A DNA stretch of 64,000 nt from Cristatella mucedo (GCA_009760855.2 WPIO01000030.1:3424001-3488000); one strand, 5' to 3'. Shown: positions 1 through 28,821, numbered from the stretch's first letter. The notes: generated by a model not told the origin, from the letters alone. Program-made: numbers and translations.

Positions 1-85
1 ATATGCCTCAGGGCTCGAGCCCACGACCTCAGTCAGACCTTGGTCGGAGCGAGCACCTTAACCGCTAGACCAAACCAGCTGTTGT
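1..85 (-). mobile_element. SINE1 copy, cut by window start
   Basis: Reverse complement of the tRNA-like head of SINE1. The B-box-like core GGCTCGAGCCC and the A-box side (CTGGTTTGGTCTAGCGGTT) are readable on the minus strand. The hairpin tail of this copy would lie before position 1. It matches the copy at 4957-5115 almost base for base in the head. Confidence 0.75.
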
Positions 86-1214
86 CTGACTTTGTAATGT
101 ATTTGTGTTTAGCATTCGTAATGAAGGACATTTCTCGTATACTTTGTGTATCTAAGTTACTGCAAGAGTTTTAGAAGCTGGAAGTGATTAATGCAAGGTC
201 ATGTATTCTGAATACCGGCCCAATGCACCCAACCGATTTTCTCACCTGATGTTCTAGACACCACTGTTAATATTCCTGTATAACTAGGTACAGAATGTAG
301 CGGTGAGCAATGTTTTTCAGTTTATCTGTACTGGATTGCAGTGATCTGTGCTGGATTGCAGTGCACTGTGCGTAACTGCATCGATCGATTCTGCTATCAG
401 TGAAGCACCTGGAGTTGCACTCAATGTGAATGAGACGAATGTGAAGAAGCAAGAAGCTGTGTGAAGCCTGCTTAGCTCTGTGAAGCTGTGCTAGGTACCT
501 GCATTATTTTATTGGATGTGTAGGTGGGTCTCCCTCAGCAAGGTAGCTTGAATTGAGCTGCTTACCATTACCACAGGTGCATTTGATGTGGCTTGCTATT
601 GCTGTCGGTTCCAAGATGACCTGTTCTGTTCGGTTCTGTTTGTTACTGTTTTGCTGCTGATTGCATGGGTCAAGTGATGCTCTGCATTAGGGCATTAGGC
701 CCATAGCCACTCTTTAGTTCCTGTGTCACTATACATACAACTTGCCCACTGTGTTAGCACTTCTATGCTGTGTTGGGACGTACAGGGGATCTGTTCCAGA
801 CTGCTTTTATGGCGGCAGAAAACCGATATCAAAACCTCGTTTGTTGCATTCCATTGCATGATATGATATCTGTGTTATAATCAAGATTAGCAGTATGAGC
901 ACATTTTATTAAATTTTCCCATTCTTTGATGGGCTGTAAGGTGTAGACGTCCTGCCTTTCTTTCACTGCTTTCTATTGCTACATAATTCAGCGATATGCA
1001 CTGAAGTCAGCCAGGTACCATAAGAGTGATTAAGGAAACACCTTTCCTAGCTTTCAAACCATTTCTGAAAGTTGCACCTGCTCATCAGATTGCTGATTTC
1101 TTAGAGTAGATGATACAAGTACGTTGTCATCCTTCATTCCTTGCTCTTCTTCAATGGCCTCCTTCCAACTTATTGCTGTTGCTCTGATATCAAAGTTCAT
1201 CTCCAAGTCTTAAG
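86..1214. other. Non-coding stretch, nothing recognised
   Basis: No exon or known repeat was recognised. It holds one 20-bp tandem duplication (324-343 and 344-363, one mismatch). It may belong to an upstream intron of the TMEM120 gene, whose first exons were not found. Confidence 0.4.
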
Positions 1215-2060
1215 GGACTACTAGCTCTCTAGATCCCAACCTACTGTTCTTCTCAATCCACCGAGTCACCATTTCGGCAGGTGCATAACGACCGTTTCAG
1301 GAAGGCAGACGGTGTCGAGTCAATCTGCTTTCTTTTTTTCTGGGTCTTTAGGTGGCATTTGATTCTATCGATTACCAAGTCTTTCTCGAGTGCCTCTCAC
1401 CTCGGCTGGGCACAACTGGCATCGCTCTGCAATGATTTTAGTCCTATCTCATTGATAAGACTCTAGCCTTTCAAGTATGGATTGCTATCAAACGTCTGTG
1501 ATTGGTCCACTTCTTTTCTCAGTGTGTACTCTCCATCTCGCCGATGAATTTGTTTGCACAATACAAGCTTTTATTCTTACGCACACGGCATGCAGCTGTA
1601 CTTAAGCGTTGACATTTCCCTGCCCTGTAGCATCTCAAACAATCTCAGCTCCCTAACACACTGCATTGCTGACATTAGCATTTGGATGGCAGCAAACCTT
1701 CTGAAACTGAATGACGATAAAAGCAGTTTGCTGCTTATGGGTAAACCAAGTATGACTCATAAACTAGAAAGCTTAACTCTGCAAATCGGCTCAGCCAGCA
1801 CAGGTCCAGAACTCACAGCTCGGAATCTGGATGTCTTCTTCCAAAATAACTTGTCTCTAGATGAGCATATCACCTCAAGAGTCAAGTCAGCCTACTTTCA
1901 CCTGTAAAACATAGCACAAATTCGTTCTTGCCCAGATAAGAGCACCTCAGCCTAGCTGGTTCATGCATTTGTGACATCCTGATTATACTTTTGTTTCTAA
2001 CTATTTATATGTATACCTTTCTGCTCAATCACACTTTCAGTTGCTGCAAAACTGGGTGAC
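1215..2060 (+). mobile_element. LINE1 reverse transcriptase remnant
   Basis: Decayed copy of the LINE1 RT. Around 1255-1440 a frameshifted version of the AFDTIDHKVLLERL block is visible. At 1620-1905 one frame still reads WMAANLLKLNDDKSSLLLMG and ARNLDVFFQNNLSLDEHI, matching the intact LINE1 ORF at 6243-7508. Stops and frameshifts make it non-functional. Neither a 3' tail nor a target duplication could be placed. Confidence 0.75.
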
Positions 2061-2984
2061 TAGGGGTGACTGGCAGACTCGTTTGAGTGTCCCTACAATA
2101 TATTCACATAATGTTTCTGACAGTATACCTGTTCATACTCAAGTGTCAACATATTTTGAAAATTTACATCCGTGCTTGGCTGTATTAGGCTCACAGATGG
2201 GGTCATGAATATTGAAGACAAGCTTGCGATGATGGTCTGCTGTGATGAAGTCGTCACTGGGCAGTGTGCTGGATTAATTAACGGTCTGGCTCATGCTGAC
2301 TATGCTGAAGAATGCCTCAATAGCTGAGCTGTGTAGCTTCTTTGTGTTTCTATTGTAGGGCTTATCTCAGTATCATACTAGGGCAGGTAAACGTCTCACT
2401 ACTGAATCGCACAGAGAAGTAAGTTGCATATGGTTGCAGTCACCATTGGCATCTTATCAAATCATAATGTGTGATCTTGTGTGATATGTACTAACCTGCA
2501 GTTATTCTGCATACCTATTATTTGCATATTCCCATACTTTAAGTCTTTGATATTCCTGCAAATTTCTTGGCACCTCGAGAAAGCTTGTTCTTTTTTCTAG
2601 CAACGATGCTCAACTTTGGCAAGTTGGCTTCATCCGTCCGTGTATAAATTGACTGGACATGTTATTGCATTCTCAGCCTCGCATAGTTTTAGCAGGCTTG
2701 CAAAAGTGGAGGCTGGTGATATCCTTATTTGTCCGCTGGTGAAGTATAGCAGCAGTCGTAGAAGTAATCGTTGTAGTTAAAGTAATAAGACATTTTTATA
2801 GATCCCTAAGAAAACCCAATCTCATGGTAGGCACAATACTTAAGCTGGAAATAAATAAAGAGTACAACAGATTAAGATTTCTAGAAAGCGGTGCAAATAC
2901 AAGACTGACATGCAGAAATATATATCAGCACATGCATGACAGTGTGTTGTAATTCTGGCTTGGGGAAGTACTGTTCCTGGGCCT
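2061..2984. other. Non-coding stretch, nothing recognised
   Basis: AT-rich intronic or intergenic DNA between two LINE1 remnants. No exon, tRNA head or LINE tail was recognised. Confidence 0.4.
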
Positions 2985-3840
2985 TCAATAATGCTACCTT
3001 TGTAGGAATGCTGACTTGTGTAGAAGCTCTCTATATGCTCTACCGGATCTCTTGGTAGCTTTTGACACCATCGACTACATTCTTGAGCACCCATCGTCTC
3101 CGCTGGGCATCACTGCACTGCAATGCTTTATGTCCAATTCGAGTAAGATTTTAGAGCCTGGATGTCAATAGCCAGTTGCCATCCGGTGAGCATTTAAAGT
3201 ATATGGATCCCGGGGATCTGCTCTAGGTTTACTTTTGCATTTTCGCCTATGTAATTGTCAAGCGCAATCTAGGCTTTCATTTTTATTCATGTGTTACTTA
3301 GCTGTACCTGTGCTTGAATCATTTCCTGCCTTCTGGCATGTCAAACTCTCTTAACTCTCTTGCAGCATGCGTAGCTTACATTTGGGCTTGCATAGCAGTA
3401 AAGTTCTTTCGAGTTGATGCTAAACCAGCTTGATCATTATTGAAAACCTTGTGTCACTCGGAAGCTGGAAAGCCTAACCCTCCAAATGGGCACCGCCAGC
3501 GTATCTCTTTCACCTTCTGCATGGACTGAGATCCTGCTCCAAAATGAATCTGGTGCTAGATAACCGCATGAGCTCTGCATTCAAGCCTGCGTACTCAGCT
3601 ACATAACATAGCCGAAATGTAGACTAGATTAGATAAGGATATAGCCGAAATGTAGACTTGATTAGATCAGGATACCGCACCTAGTTGGCTCATCCATTTG
3701 TGACATGCTTTCTAGGCATCTATTAACTAGCTACTTGCTGGCCTTTTTGCATGTACAACAAGACATTTGCAGTTAATTCAGAACCCTGAAGCTAGGCCTC
3801 GCTTTCACTTTCTCGATCAAAATTTGCTCTGGTAACATCA
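2985..3840 (+). mobile_element. LINE1 reverse transcriptase remnant
   Basis: Second heavily decayed LINE1 copy. The DNA at 3010-3125 still spells LVAFDTIDYILEHPSSPLGI-like residues across frameshifts, and 3480-3560 retains the QMGTASVSL block. It contains a 36-bp tandem duplication at about 3605-3676 (unit around ATAGCCGAAATGTAGACT). Confidence 0.65.
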
Positions 3841-3844
3841 GATT

Positions 3845-4950
3845 GACTTCGTGGTCATTGAGTGAGACTGTAATAGAGATCCTATTAAAGACATATACAA
3901 CTCTATATGCTTAGCCATCAAATGAGTTCCTTAGTTTGCTCTGTGAAAGTACTTTGGTCCTCAGAAAGCCTCAACATAAGTTGCTGAGTCGTTTCTGTGG
4001 TCTTGGTCATATGTGCTTTCTTTAATGTTAGTAGGTTTGAGACCAGACAATTGCTTTTAAAGATTCTTCGTGTTTAATAATTGGTCTTATTATTTCATCA
4101 GCATTTAAGGTCTGCTGTCTCAAAGTTTTTCATGAGTTAGCTTTTTGCCTAGATTGTCTTAATAGCCATCCATAGGCAAGAATACAATAACTAATCTTGT
4201 GGCTTCATGCTGCTTCAGCACAGTTGCCACAATCTTCGATGTGCACATGCCTATTTTTGAGCCAATTTGCCTAAAGAAAAACCAGTCACATCTACATAGA
4301 ATTACTATATAGATTAACAATAGCTGGGTTTGCGTGTTCTGTCAGTGCATTGATGACTTGATTGCATTGCATCAGATAGCGAGCTACCTTTGCCTAACTA
4401 GTCGATTATGCTGTCACTGTCAAGCCTAGATAAAGGGAAGCCCGAACAGTCGGCCTGGTATATCGATTGACTAATCGTCCATAGGACTAACCCAAAGGGG
4501 TATATCAGATAGCCAAGTCTCCCATCACCCCTTTTTCACTAGGTGGATGGCTGTAGATGTGTACTGTGATATTATTTAGGACCACTAGCATGTGTGCTTT
4601 GTAGCACCCTATCTATCATTTTAGATGATTTGGACTGCTGCTGGCAGAATAGCAATGTATTTTCTTAATATAGCAAGGTACTAATCCTCTACTATAGACT
4701 AGATTGTCAGCTGTTGCATAGGTTATAATATCCGGTATGACTTTCTTGACTGTAGTTGCCCTTCCCTCAACTTAAGTTCGAAATAAGGGCTAGTCGACAC
4801 TTTTAATGCACCTTGTCTCATGTGGTTGCACTTTACTGTTGTTTGTGGTGAGCCAACGGTGTGACATCAATTGTCATAAAGTAATTGTTATAATTCTAAT
4901 AACCTGTCATCCGTTACTGAGAAAGACTTGCTAGCATGTATATGTATATT
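3845..4950. other. Non-coding stretch, nothing recognised
   Basis: AT-rich DNA with no recognisable exon or repeat. The missing N-terminal exons of TMEM120 could lie here or upstream of the window, but no convincing coding match was found. Confidence 0.4.
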
Positions 4951-4956
4951 ATATTG

Positions 4957-5115
4957 CCGAGCTGGTTTGGTTCAGCGGTTAAGGTGCTCCCCCCCCCCCG
5001 ACCAAGGTCTGGCTGAGGTCGTGGGCTCGAGCCTTGAGGCATATGTGAAGCGCCTGAATAGAGATTAAGTTCTCTTGGGGCGCTATACAAATGAATTATT
5101 ATTATTATTCAAATG
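4957..5115 (+). mobile_element. SINE1, near full length
   Basis: Best SINE1 copy in the window. It has a tRNA-like head with an A-box-like TGGTTTGGTTCAGCGGTTAA and a B-box-like GGGCTCGAGCC, an internal run of C at about 4990-4999, then a tail GTGAAGCGCCTGAATAGAGA ... TCTCTTGGGGCGC and (ATT)n. The tail folds as a hairpin (GCGCC/GGGCGC, AGAGA/TCTCT) and is nearly the same as the LINE1 3' end. It lies just upstream of the first TMEM120 exon seen. Confidence 0.85.
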
Positions 5116-5235
5116 AATTATTATTTTGCATCGCATCGTTATATTTATTGAATAATATACGTAGCATCATGAGGTCTAGCTGCTGGTGAGACTTCAAGTG
5201 GCAATACAAGTATAATTATCTTTCTGTTATTCTAG

Positions 5236-15824
<10,589 letters not shown>

Positions 15825-16585
15825 CAGTGCTTTGCGTGGCGACGCCAATTTGCATCGATCGCGGATGCTTGTCGTAGCATGCTCGCCTCTGCCCACTTGG
15901 CTCTCTTTGCCTCTTTGGACCCTTGTGCACGGCCGTCGAGAGCGATGGTGCCTGCCAACGGTGACGATGCATTTCCGGAAGCCGGTTTAATAATTCCCGT
16001 ATTTCGGGGCACCTCTCAACGGCTTGCTGAGCGGCTGGCTTGCTTGACTTGGGAGCACCATGGAGATGTGCGGTCGTCTCGTGAGCATTGAATCCTGATG
16101 TACTGGGGGCAGATAGCAGATGCTGAGTACAGCACGAGTGCAGGGAGGAACAAGTGATGGCCAATACAATAGCTGTATTTGCCAGCGCTTGGCTTGCAAG
16201 CAGATCGCAAGCACAGCCATTGCCGGCCGCCTGACTCGGTCTGCCTCATCACTGCTGCACGACCAGTGCTGCTGTTGCAGCTGCTGTTGGCATGCACTGG
16301 GTGACTAGCTACTTGTTGGTACCTGCTAATCGGGCCGGTATGCTTCGGATCACCGTTTTGCACTCAACAGATTGGTTGCTGAGAGGGCTGGGCAGGAAGT
16401 AAGGATTATGCTGTGATTTACGTTTATGCACGAGTTGCCTTGGGTGGTGACTGGTCCAGTTTTTACAGAGGATGCTGTTTACGTTTTCCACTGGGGGGTC
16501 TCGGGGTTCGAATGCTGTTTTCTGGCCTTCTAAAAGCTGCAGGTCACTGTCAACCGGACATCATTCTTTCTTTTGCTGTGTACAG
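15825..16585. other. Downstream region of TMEM120
   Basis: Sequence after the TMEM120 stop, probably 3' UTR then intergenic DNA before the convergent DNAJ gene. No AATAAA was seen close to the stop. Overlapping open frames look like chance. Confidence 0.4.
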
Positions 16586-16589
16586 GTAA

Positions 16590-17005
16590 GACGATTGAGG
16601 GAAAGTCCTCTGTTGAGGATTGGGAAGGATTGGAAGAGGATTGGGCTGAGGGTGGAACCACAGCATGTGCTCGAAATTTTGGGGTCCTCTTTGATAGCGG
16701 CTTCAAGTTTGAAAGCTTCATTAGTCCGACTGCCTCCACAGCTACCCGCCATGTTCGGTCCCTATCTAAAATTAGGTAGTGTCAACAATTGTAGCTTGCT
16801 AAAACTTTAACCAGCTCACAGGTTCAATCTATGCTGGACTAATGCAATTCCGTTTTGGCTGGGCTACCGAAAAAAAGCCATCAAATCTCTGCAGCTGGTG
16901 GTGAATATGGCTGCAAGGCTAGTCAGCAAAGCCTTGAGGTTCAGCCACGTGTCTCCTTTAGACCTTCTTCCGACCAAATCATTGTCTGGTGCTTACCAGG
17001 ATCAA
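16590..17005 (+). mobile_element. LINE2 reverse transcriptase remnant
   Basis: Reads ARNFGVLFDSGFKFESFI, RHVRSLSKIR, then across frameshifts LAGLPKKAIKSLQLVVNMAA and FSHVSPLDLLPTKSLSG. This is the same family as the LINE2 copy at 41930-43570 ([30 protein letters not shown]). Non-functional fragment in the short intergenic space between two convergent genes. Confidence 0.8.
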
Positions 17006-17051
17006 GCCCGCGGCAGTAGATTCACTCTATAGACTGTAGTGGGCAACATGC

Positions 17052-17057
17052 TTTATT
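17052..17057 (-). promoter_or_regulatory. Possible polyadenylation signal of the DNAJ gene
   Basis: AATAAA on the minus strand about 540 bases after the DNAJ stop codon at 17599. It is the first canonical hexamer I noticed downstream; no transcript evidence is available. Confidence 0.35.
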
Positions 17058-17598
17058 TGAACAAATGCAAAAATCTGTCGATACATGCAGACCAGAAGCA
17101 TAGCGGCACGATTGGTTTTCATGGTTAGGAAATATGCAGATACCGGTGTGCAGCATTGGGAGGCTGTTGTTTCGTTGAATGCTTGGCAAGTGTTGTGAGG
17201 GCACTCACATGAAGGGGTGAATCTAGAATAGGCAGTATTTCTACACGCTACCAAGCTATAGATGCAAAGTAAACACAGAGGCGGAAGCACCGGGAAGCAG
17301 CAAGGGAATGTTGCATAAGCATAGTTGGGGGTTACATGTAGCTGCTTATAAGCAATCTGCTCTCATGCTCACGGCTGGGGGGCCTTCAAAGGTCAATGAG
17401 CACACGTCTGATGTACAAGAAGAGGTTCTAAGCTGGTCAATACAGTGGACATGTATTTGATGACCGCGGCTGCAGCAAGCATCAGATGCAACGTGACAGC
17501 GCAGTAGGAGGGCTCCGCAGTGCACACAGTCGTCGCCAATTCTCGGCATGGCTTAGCCGTGCCGGTATTTCAAGCATGATCATGATGACTAAGAGTCA

Positions 17599-23347
<5,749 letters not shown>

Positions 23348-24210
23348 CTGAAAACAGAAGAACAGAGATAGCAAGAAGCTTGAGCAACTAGCAGCCCTTC
23401 GAAACCAAGGAAAACCCTCCCACTGCTTGGCTGTGTCGAATGTTTAATCTACTCTCCCACTAAACCAACTGATACACCGACTGAGATATGCAATATGAAA
23501 CTTTTACTGTGCAGGCCATAGAGCGATGGGTGGATGGGTAATGTCCAAAACTGTCAGAGTAATGCTTGTGCGAAAGGATTGACACTCTGAGTAATTGCTT
23601 GAGCTAGCCTCGAGTGGCCGGAAATTTTGCTGGGTCTGTCTTAGTTAGGGAAGAGCCGTGGTGGCCGGTGCTGGCCGATTGCCAGCTACCACGTCATAGT
23701 GGGTGCCAGCTAAAAAGTCGTGTGTGCTGGGTTTCTCGCTAGGGAAGGATTGGCTAGCCCGGGCCACTTGCTGAGTCTTCTATCCCCGAGGATATCTTAA
23801 CTCAGCGTGGGGCAGCTCTCCTTTCTCAGCAGAGAGCTTTTACCCTACACTCTTCAAGCCTTGAGCTGTTGATCCACATTCCAATGCAGCCACAGTGAAC
23901 CAGGTCAAGTCGGTCCTTTCGGTGCTCAATCTGGTGCTCTCTAAATTCGTATTCCTCGAACTAATGCTGCTCATCAGTGGCAGCCAGTGGTTACGGTAAG
24001 TCCCCCTCCTCAGCAAGATTACTAAATTACCACTACTACAGACTACCAGGATTTTAGATAGTATTTTAGAAAGCTGTAGCAGATGACTTGATTGCTAAAA
24101 TGCTGCATACTCTCATTCTTGCAATATCCCAACGGGAGACTCAATTTTTTTTAGATAGTACTATAGATGTCCTAGTTCATTAATTTAGACATCTACTTAC
24201 CCGGGTTCTT
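23348..24210. other. Upstream region of the DNAJ gene
   Basis: Sequence 5' of the first recognised DNAJ exon. A consensus acceptor (TTTTCAG) precedes position 23347, so a non-coding first exon probably lies here or further up. No promoter element could be assigned. Confidence 0.4.
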
Positions 24211-24214
24211 TCTA

Positions 24215-24390
24215 GGACCGGTGTCCTGACCCAGGGGCTACAATGCTTGCTCTTGACGACCCAGCTCGTGGGTCCGAATCCTGCAGTGGGTGATCCTATA
24301 TTGCCCACTGAAAGCAGTAGTGATAGTCTCTAGGGCTTTTCTGCCTCTATATAAATGAGGCTGTTAAATCAGCTAACCCTTAACTTTTTT
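24215..24390 (+). mobile_element. SINE2 copy
   Basis: B box GGTCCGAATCC, body GGTGATCCTATATTGCCCAC ... CAGTAGTGATAG, end TTCTGCCTCTATATAAATGA GGCTGTTAAATCAGCTAA. The head before 24240 is poorly conserved. Confidence 0.8.
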
Positions 24391-25179
24391 TATATCTACA
24401 AACCGATCTTCTAATCTCGACTTACAGATGAAAGAACAATAACTACATTTATACAGATTGGCATGATGTTCGAGCAGCAAACTAAGTATACAAAAGGAAG
24501 CTGTGCAAACTGTAGTAAATAAGGTTAATGTGTTGCCCAGTTTACCTGTTCTAACACATCTTAACACTATTTCGATACCAAGTTTTCTAACGATGCTCAA
24601 TTAGACGGCAGTCATGAGCGCTCACGGAAACCGATTCTCTTCGCGTAGCCATGGCAGTTCACTGAGCTGCCGAATGGATTCCACACGATTAAGTTGAAAA
24701 TATGCTTGAAATGATAAGCAGGTGGCGCCTATTGGTATTTTTGTATGGAACCATCAATAAATGCAATCGTGGTCACAATGTCCACAATCGAGCTGATTTC
24801 TTTCATTTGACCAATAAAGTACTTAAAGGATCTATTGCCCCATAGGGTGTAGAATGAATTTCTGGGGCAAGAATCACGTCTATGTAAAAAATATCTTTTC
24901 CTAGGGTTTAGCCGTTGTTTGTGTAACAACACACTTTGCACATTGCTAAGTTAAGCTTCTTACTTTGATTGTTTGCCTTAGTTTGCCATTAGTTAATATT
25001 AAAGGTGTGAACAAAATTAAAACTTACAAATAATGGGTACAGTCTCTGCCAGCAGATACTCACAACCGATCTTTCGCACAATCGATAGTGCTAAGGATTT
25101 TCTTTAAATAGATACGGTTGGTAGAAGTCTCACATACCATTTGTAGTTTTTATATAATATATAAAATTCATGGTACTGT
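24391..25179. other. Intergenic, nothing recognised
   Basis: AT-rich DNA between SINE2 and LINE2 remnants, in the 14-kb interval separating the divergent DNAJ and CLP1 genes. No exon or repeat recognised. Confidence 0.4.
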
Positions 25180-25265
25180 TCAATTCATGGTATCTGTAAA
25201 GTTCCTAGAGAGAGATTCAGTTCTCTGGTGGCGCTATACAATTATATTAATATTATTATTGTTAT
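25180..25265 (+). mobile_element. SINE1/LINE1-type hairpin tail fragment
   Basis: GTAAAGTTCCTAGAGAGAGA TTCAGTTCTCTGGTGGCGCT followed by ATT-rich sequence: the shared hairpin tail without a recognisable body. Confidence 0.7.
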
Positions 25266-25284
25266 TATACAAGATAAAGCACTT

Positions 25285-25800
25285 TTTAACGAAGCTTTAT
25301 CGGAGGAATTTCTTACGCTCACACTTAAAAGGCCATCACGGCTTGGCTCCGTCATACCAATTTGAACTGTTGCACCACTTTTAGCCTCCTCGTTCCCCCC
25401 TGGGCCTCTATGGACCATAAATTAGCCTCTCGGTTCCCTCGCTTCAAGACATTTGGCAACAGAAAGACTTGCTCTGCAGATCTCAGACTTTGGATTTCAC
25501 TTCTGATGTTCTTATGCAACGACATCTTCTCTCGTGCTGCCGACTGTGGCAATCCTTTCCAGCCGTCCTGAGCTGCTACTTCAATGCCACTCACTTTCTC
25601 GACTGCCCTCCTGACTCAGCTAAGCTTCTCACTTTCTCTTTGTTGCATGAGATGAAGTCTGTTGGATATTGCATGCGGATCGAAAGCCTCTTTTACTTTG
25701 TGTACTCTGCTGTAGAAAACTCTCCTGCGTAACACACAACTTGGTCCTTGTGACTTTGTAGACTTACTGATAGATAAATATTACTTTACAATGAGACCAA
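25285..25800 (+). mobile_element. LINE2 3'-end fragment
   Basis: Matches the end of the LINE2 copy at 43120-43570: HHGLAPSYQFELLHHF, DFTSDVLMQRHLLS, AVLSCYFNATHFLDCPPDSA and LLHEMKSVGYCMRIES, across frameshifts. It continues through the untranslated end (TAACACACAACTTGGTCCTT, GTAGACTTACTGATAGATAA). Confidence 0.85.
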
Positions 25801-26089
25801 GGTCGAGCAAAATTTAACAAGGTGATTTTGATATTTACAACTCTGACGATTTCCGTCTTCTTTCGTGACTGTTTGAGCTGGCTTTCCCGTCAACTCATAT
25901 AACCACGGTGATGTATTTGAAGATATACTCCTTGACTCTAAAGCAAAATCTAAACTTTGAATTACCCAGCAGCATTAAATTCACTGATAACTGTCTACTT
26001 CAAAAACATTCTCATCAGTTATTGTACACCGGAATCACACTATCATGCTCATTCCGCCTTTCCCTCGTAAACAAGCAAACAAAATAAAA

Positions 26090-26165
26090 ATATAATTCAT
26101 TTAAATAGCGCCCCGAGAGAACTTAATCTCAATTTCAAACTCAATCTTAATCTCACTTTTAATCT
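26090..26165 (-). mobile_element. SINE1-type tail fragment
   Basis: ATAATTCATTTAAATAGCGC CCCGAGAGAACTTAATCTCA: reverse complement of the SINE1 hairpin tail, followed by degenerate repeats of AATCTCA/AATCTTA. No head. Confidence 0.6.
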
Positions 26166-26684
26166 TAGTCTCAACAACGGCATACCGGTAGTGAACTGTC
26201 AGTGTGCCGCCCTAATAGGAGAGGAATGAAACACTTCGCAGATGTGCTTATGCCTGACAACATCATAAATTGCTTAGGCTTAGGTCATCCTGAAATTGCA
26301 TACTTTACAGTAATGATCAAAGTACGGACTTTACCTACTTATACTGAAAATTGTTCACGTTGTATTTCAGCAATTTAAAAAGAATTGCTTTAACAAGAAT
26401 TGCTACTTATTCGCAAGCTGGCCTACGCAAACTATTACAACTTCCTAGATTTGAATGACTGACAGCAGCCAGATGTGCAAACACGACGAGGCATACTTTG
26501 GCCTGGACGCTTTTACGCGAGATTCCCTCCGGCTAATTGCTGGCAAAGTAGCTGGCGATTATGCTGGTCAGCTGTCTACAGCCCTACAGATGCCTTAGGT
26601 GTTGTCGGCAGCACTTACCCATTTTTTCATGCAACAAAGAAAACTGGGTAGCGTCGCTTGTTAAGGGATAGAGCCTCCCTTTGA

Positions 26685-26835
26685 AGCAAATGTAAAGCGC
26701 CTTAAAAGAGATTGAGTTCTCTGAGGGCGCTTTATCAATTGCCTTATTATTATTGTTATTATCATTATTAAGGAAGCTAGTGGTACAGAACGCAGCAGCG
26801 AAGGTCGGCCGAAAACGGAAGAGTAAGAGTCGGAA
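26685..26835 (+). mobile_element. LINE1 hairpin tail, followed by a short RT-like piece
   Basis: GCAAATGTAAAGCGCCTTAA AAGAGATTGAGTTCTCTGAG GGCGCTTTATCAATTG and (ATT)n end at about 26765. Immediately after, 26770-26830 reads LRKLVVQNAAAKVGRKRKS, resembling [19 protein letters not shown] of LINE1. Two fragments are juxtaposed. Confidence 0.7.
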
Positions 26836-26845
26836 TCAGGACGTC

Positions 26846-26848
<3 letters not shown>

Positions 26849-26926
<78 letters not shown>
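26849..26926. repeat. (AG)n microsatellite
   Basis: Uninterrupted AG dinucleotide tract of about 78 bp. Confidence 0.97.
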
Positions 26927-26928
<2 letters not shown>

Positions 26929-27339
26929 ATCGAAGTAAATTTTCCTGTCGAGGAGTAACGAAGTAAAAACATCTTTCGCCAACTGTCTCAGAGCTAGAGA
27001 TATTGGCATTTACTTTTTCCTCGGAGAACCAGAGGGCACGAGGAGGCTGACATAGCTGTAGCACTTGATCTAGGTACGGAGGTATGGCGGGACACAGACC
27101 AATTACTGCAAAGTATCGACGTCCACGTTCAGAGCTCGAACGGCGGCTACGAGAAGCTCAAGGGTGCAAAGGTATTGTGCAACAGATAATCAAGTCTAGG
27201 GGGCTTTGGAAAAATTGCTCATAATTCTGCCAGCATTGTTCGAGAGCGGCTGACGACCGGAACTGAAACTCGGATGGGTGTTTCGCATCCGGTTCCATCT
27301 CGCCAGAAGGAAAGCGATGGCGGATTTCCTCGGAAATTT

Positions 27340-27440
27340 AGCAAAAAAAAGGTTAGCTGATGTAACAGCTTCAGTTATATAGCGACAGTTTGCAACTGAA
27401 AATTGGCCCCAGCTAGAATTTGCTAGTCTATTGTTGCCCA
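27340..27440 (-). mobile_element. SINE2 3'-end fragment
   Basis: Minus-strand AGGTTAGCTGATGTAACAGC ... TATATAGCGACAG matches the SINE2 end, then similarity stops. A weak plus-strand B box (GGTTCGACCCC at about 27556) nearby may be another broken head. Confidence 0.55.
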
Positions 27441-27599
27441 CGCGCTTTGGGATGCGTTTGCCATGACGGTCGAGCTAACACGAAAGGAAGACAATCCGGT
27501 TAACAGGGGGCCGAGAATAATCATCCTTGGGTCCGACTATCTATTATGCAGGTTGTGGGTTCGACCCCTACAGTAGACAATTCTATAAAATCCATGGAA

Positions 27600-28285
27600 A
27601 GCAGGGTGATAACCGCTGCGGCTCCTCTGCCGCAAAACGAGCCCGGCGGAGCAGCTAACGCTCGCTGTATTACGTTGATAGCAGACACGTCGTCGTGCAA
27701 CCGCAACGCTTTCTGCATCAGAAATCCGTTTTTATTGAATAAGGAAGTGTCAGCCTCGATGCAGGGCACGCCAGCATTGACATCCGGTACCAAGCGCGTA
27801 GGGCAGAGAGGCTGCTACCGTCCGGAAAAAGTAAAGATCCACTGATTCAACAGCTACGCCTGTTGAGCGGTAGAACGGCGGCGGCAGCCGCCGCTAGCGC
27901 TGGCAGTTCGCGGGTGAACGGGCGGTGTTGGGTTGCAACGGCCTTTCAAGCCTCCTTCTTTGTCGAGAACACCCACCCCAATTTAACCCCCCCCCCCAAC
28001 CGTTCTAAGCTAGATAGCTCCCGCCCGTCGCTTGGAGGCCCCCAGGTGGAACTAGCTAGATTCTTACGCAGCGATTCTACGAGGTTCTCGATTCGGCGGA
28101 GATTTGCCTTCGCGGTCTCTCTCCTCGGATGGCCGCGTGGCAGCGCAGACTGCTGCGATGGCATTTCGTGCCGCTCCTCTTCAGCGCTCTAGCTCTGAGT
28201 CTGCACGTCGATGCTGGGGCCGGAGGCTTTTAAAATCCTCCCGGTTAAGCACTTGCTGGACAACTGACCTTTTCAAATAAGCTGC
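27600..28285. other. Intergenic, nothing recognised
   Basis: GC-rich DNA with chance open frames on both strands and a C9-10 run near 27987. No family similarity seen. Confidence 0.4.
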
Positions 28286-28291
28286 GTAGGC

Positions 28292-28430
28292 TGCTTTAGC
28301 CCCGTGGTTAAGGTGCTCGCTCCGACCAAAACTTGACCGAGGTCGTGGGCTCGAGCCCTGCGGCATATGTGAAACGCCCGAGTAGATGTATTTCTCTTAG
28401 GGCGCTATACAAATGAATTATATATTCTTT
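28292..28430 (+). mobile_element. SINE1 copy
   Basis: Head GCTTTAGCCCCGTGGTTAAG, B box GGCTCGAGCCC, then TGTGAAACGCCCGAGTAGAT, TCTCTTAGGGCGCTATACAA and an ATTATATATTC end. Colinear with the copy at 4957. Confidence 0.85.
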
Positions 28431-28821
28431 ATTAGGCTTCTTAACAGCAACGACATCCGCGTACCAACCGTCGCAAGTCGCCTGAGAACGCTAGCATTCG
28501 CACAGTGCCGATCCCGCTAGCTCTGGCACGGAGCCGTCGAGGTGGCCGAATGAGAACGATCTAATTCAGCCTTTAGCCCGCTCCGAAAGGCAGCGAAAAG
28601 CTATCGGACTTGGAGACCGACCCTAGCTGCCAGCCTGTACGGGTAGAACGCCTTCGGGGCACGGATATAAGTCATTTCTCCAGAGAGAGTCTGACGCTTA
28701 CTTTGAAAGGGACGAGCCAGACTGCCGGCTAACATCCAGCTTGTATGTTCAGGGTCGGTTTCCAGAGGAGGCTACTACCATACTGCCGCTCTAGTTCGGC
28801 CCAGGAGCTATATGTAGGTCT

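Noticed and set aside
4957-5030. Possible tRNA gene (boxes A and B present); same for all SINE heads
   Set aside because: Every such head is followed by the same SINE body or tail and is repeated many times; cloverleaf pairing is poor. These are SINEs, not tRNA genes.
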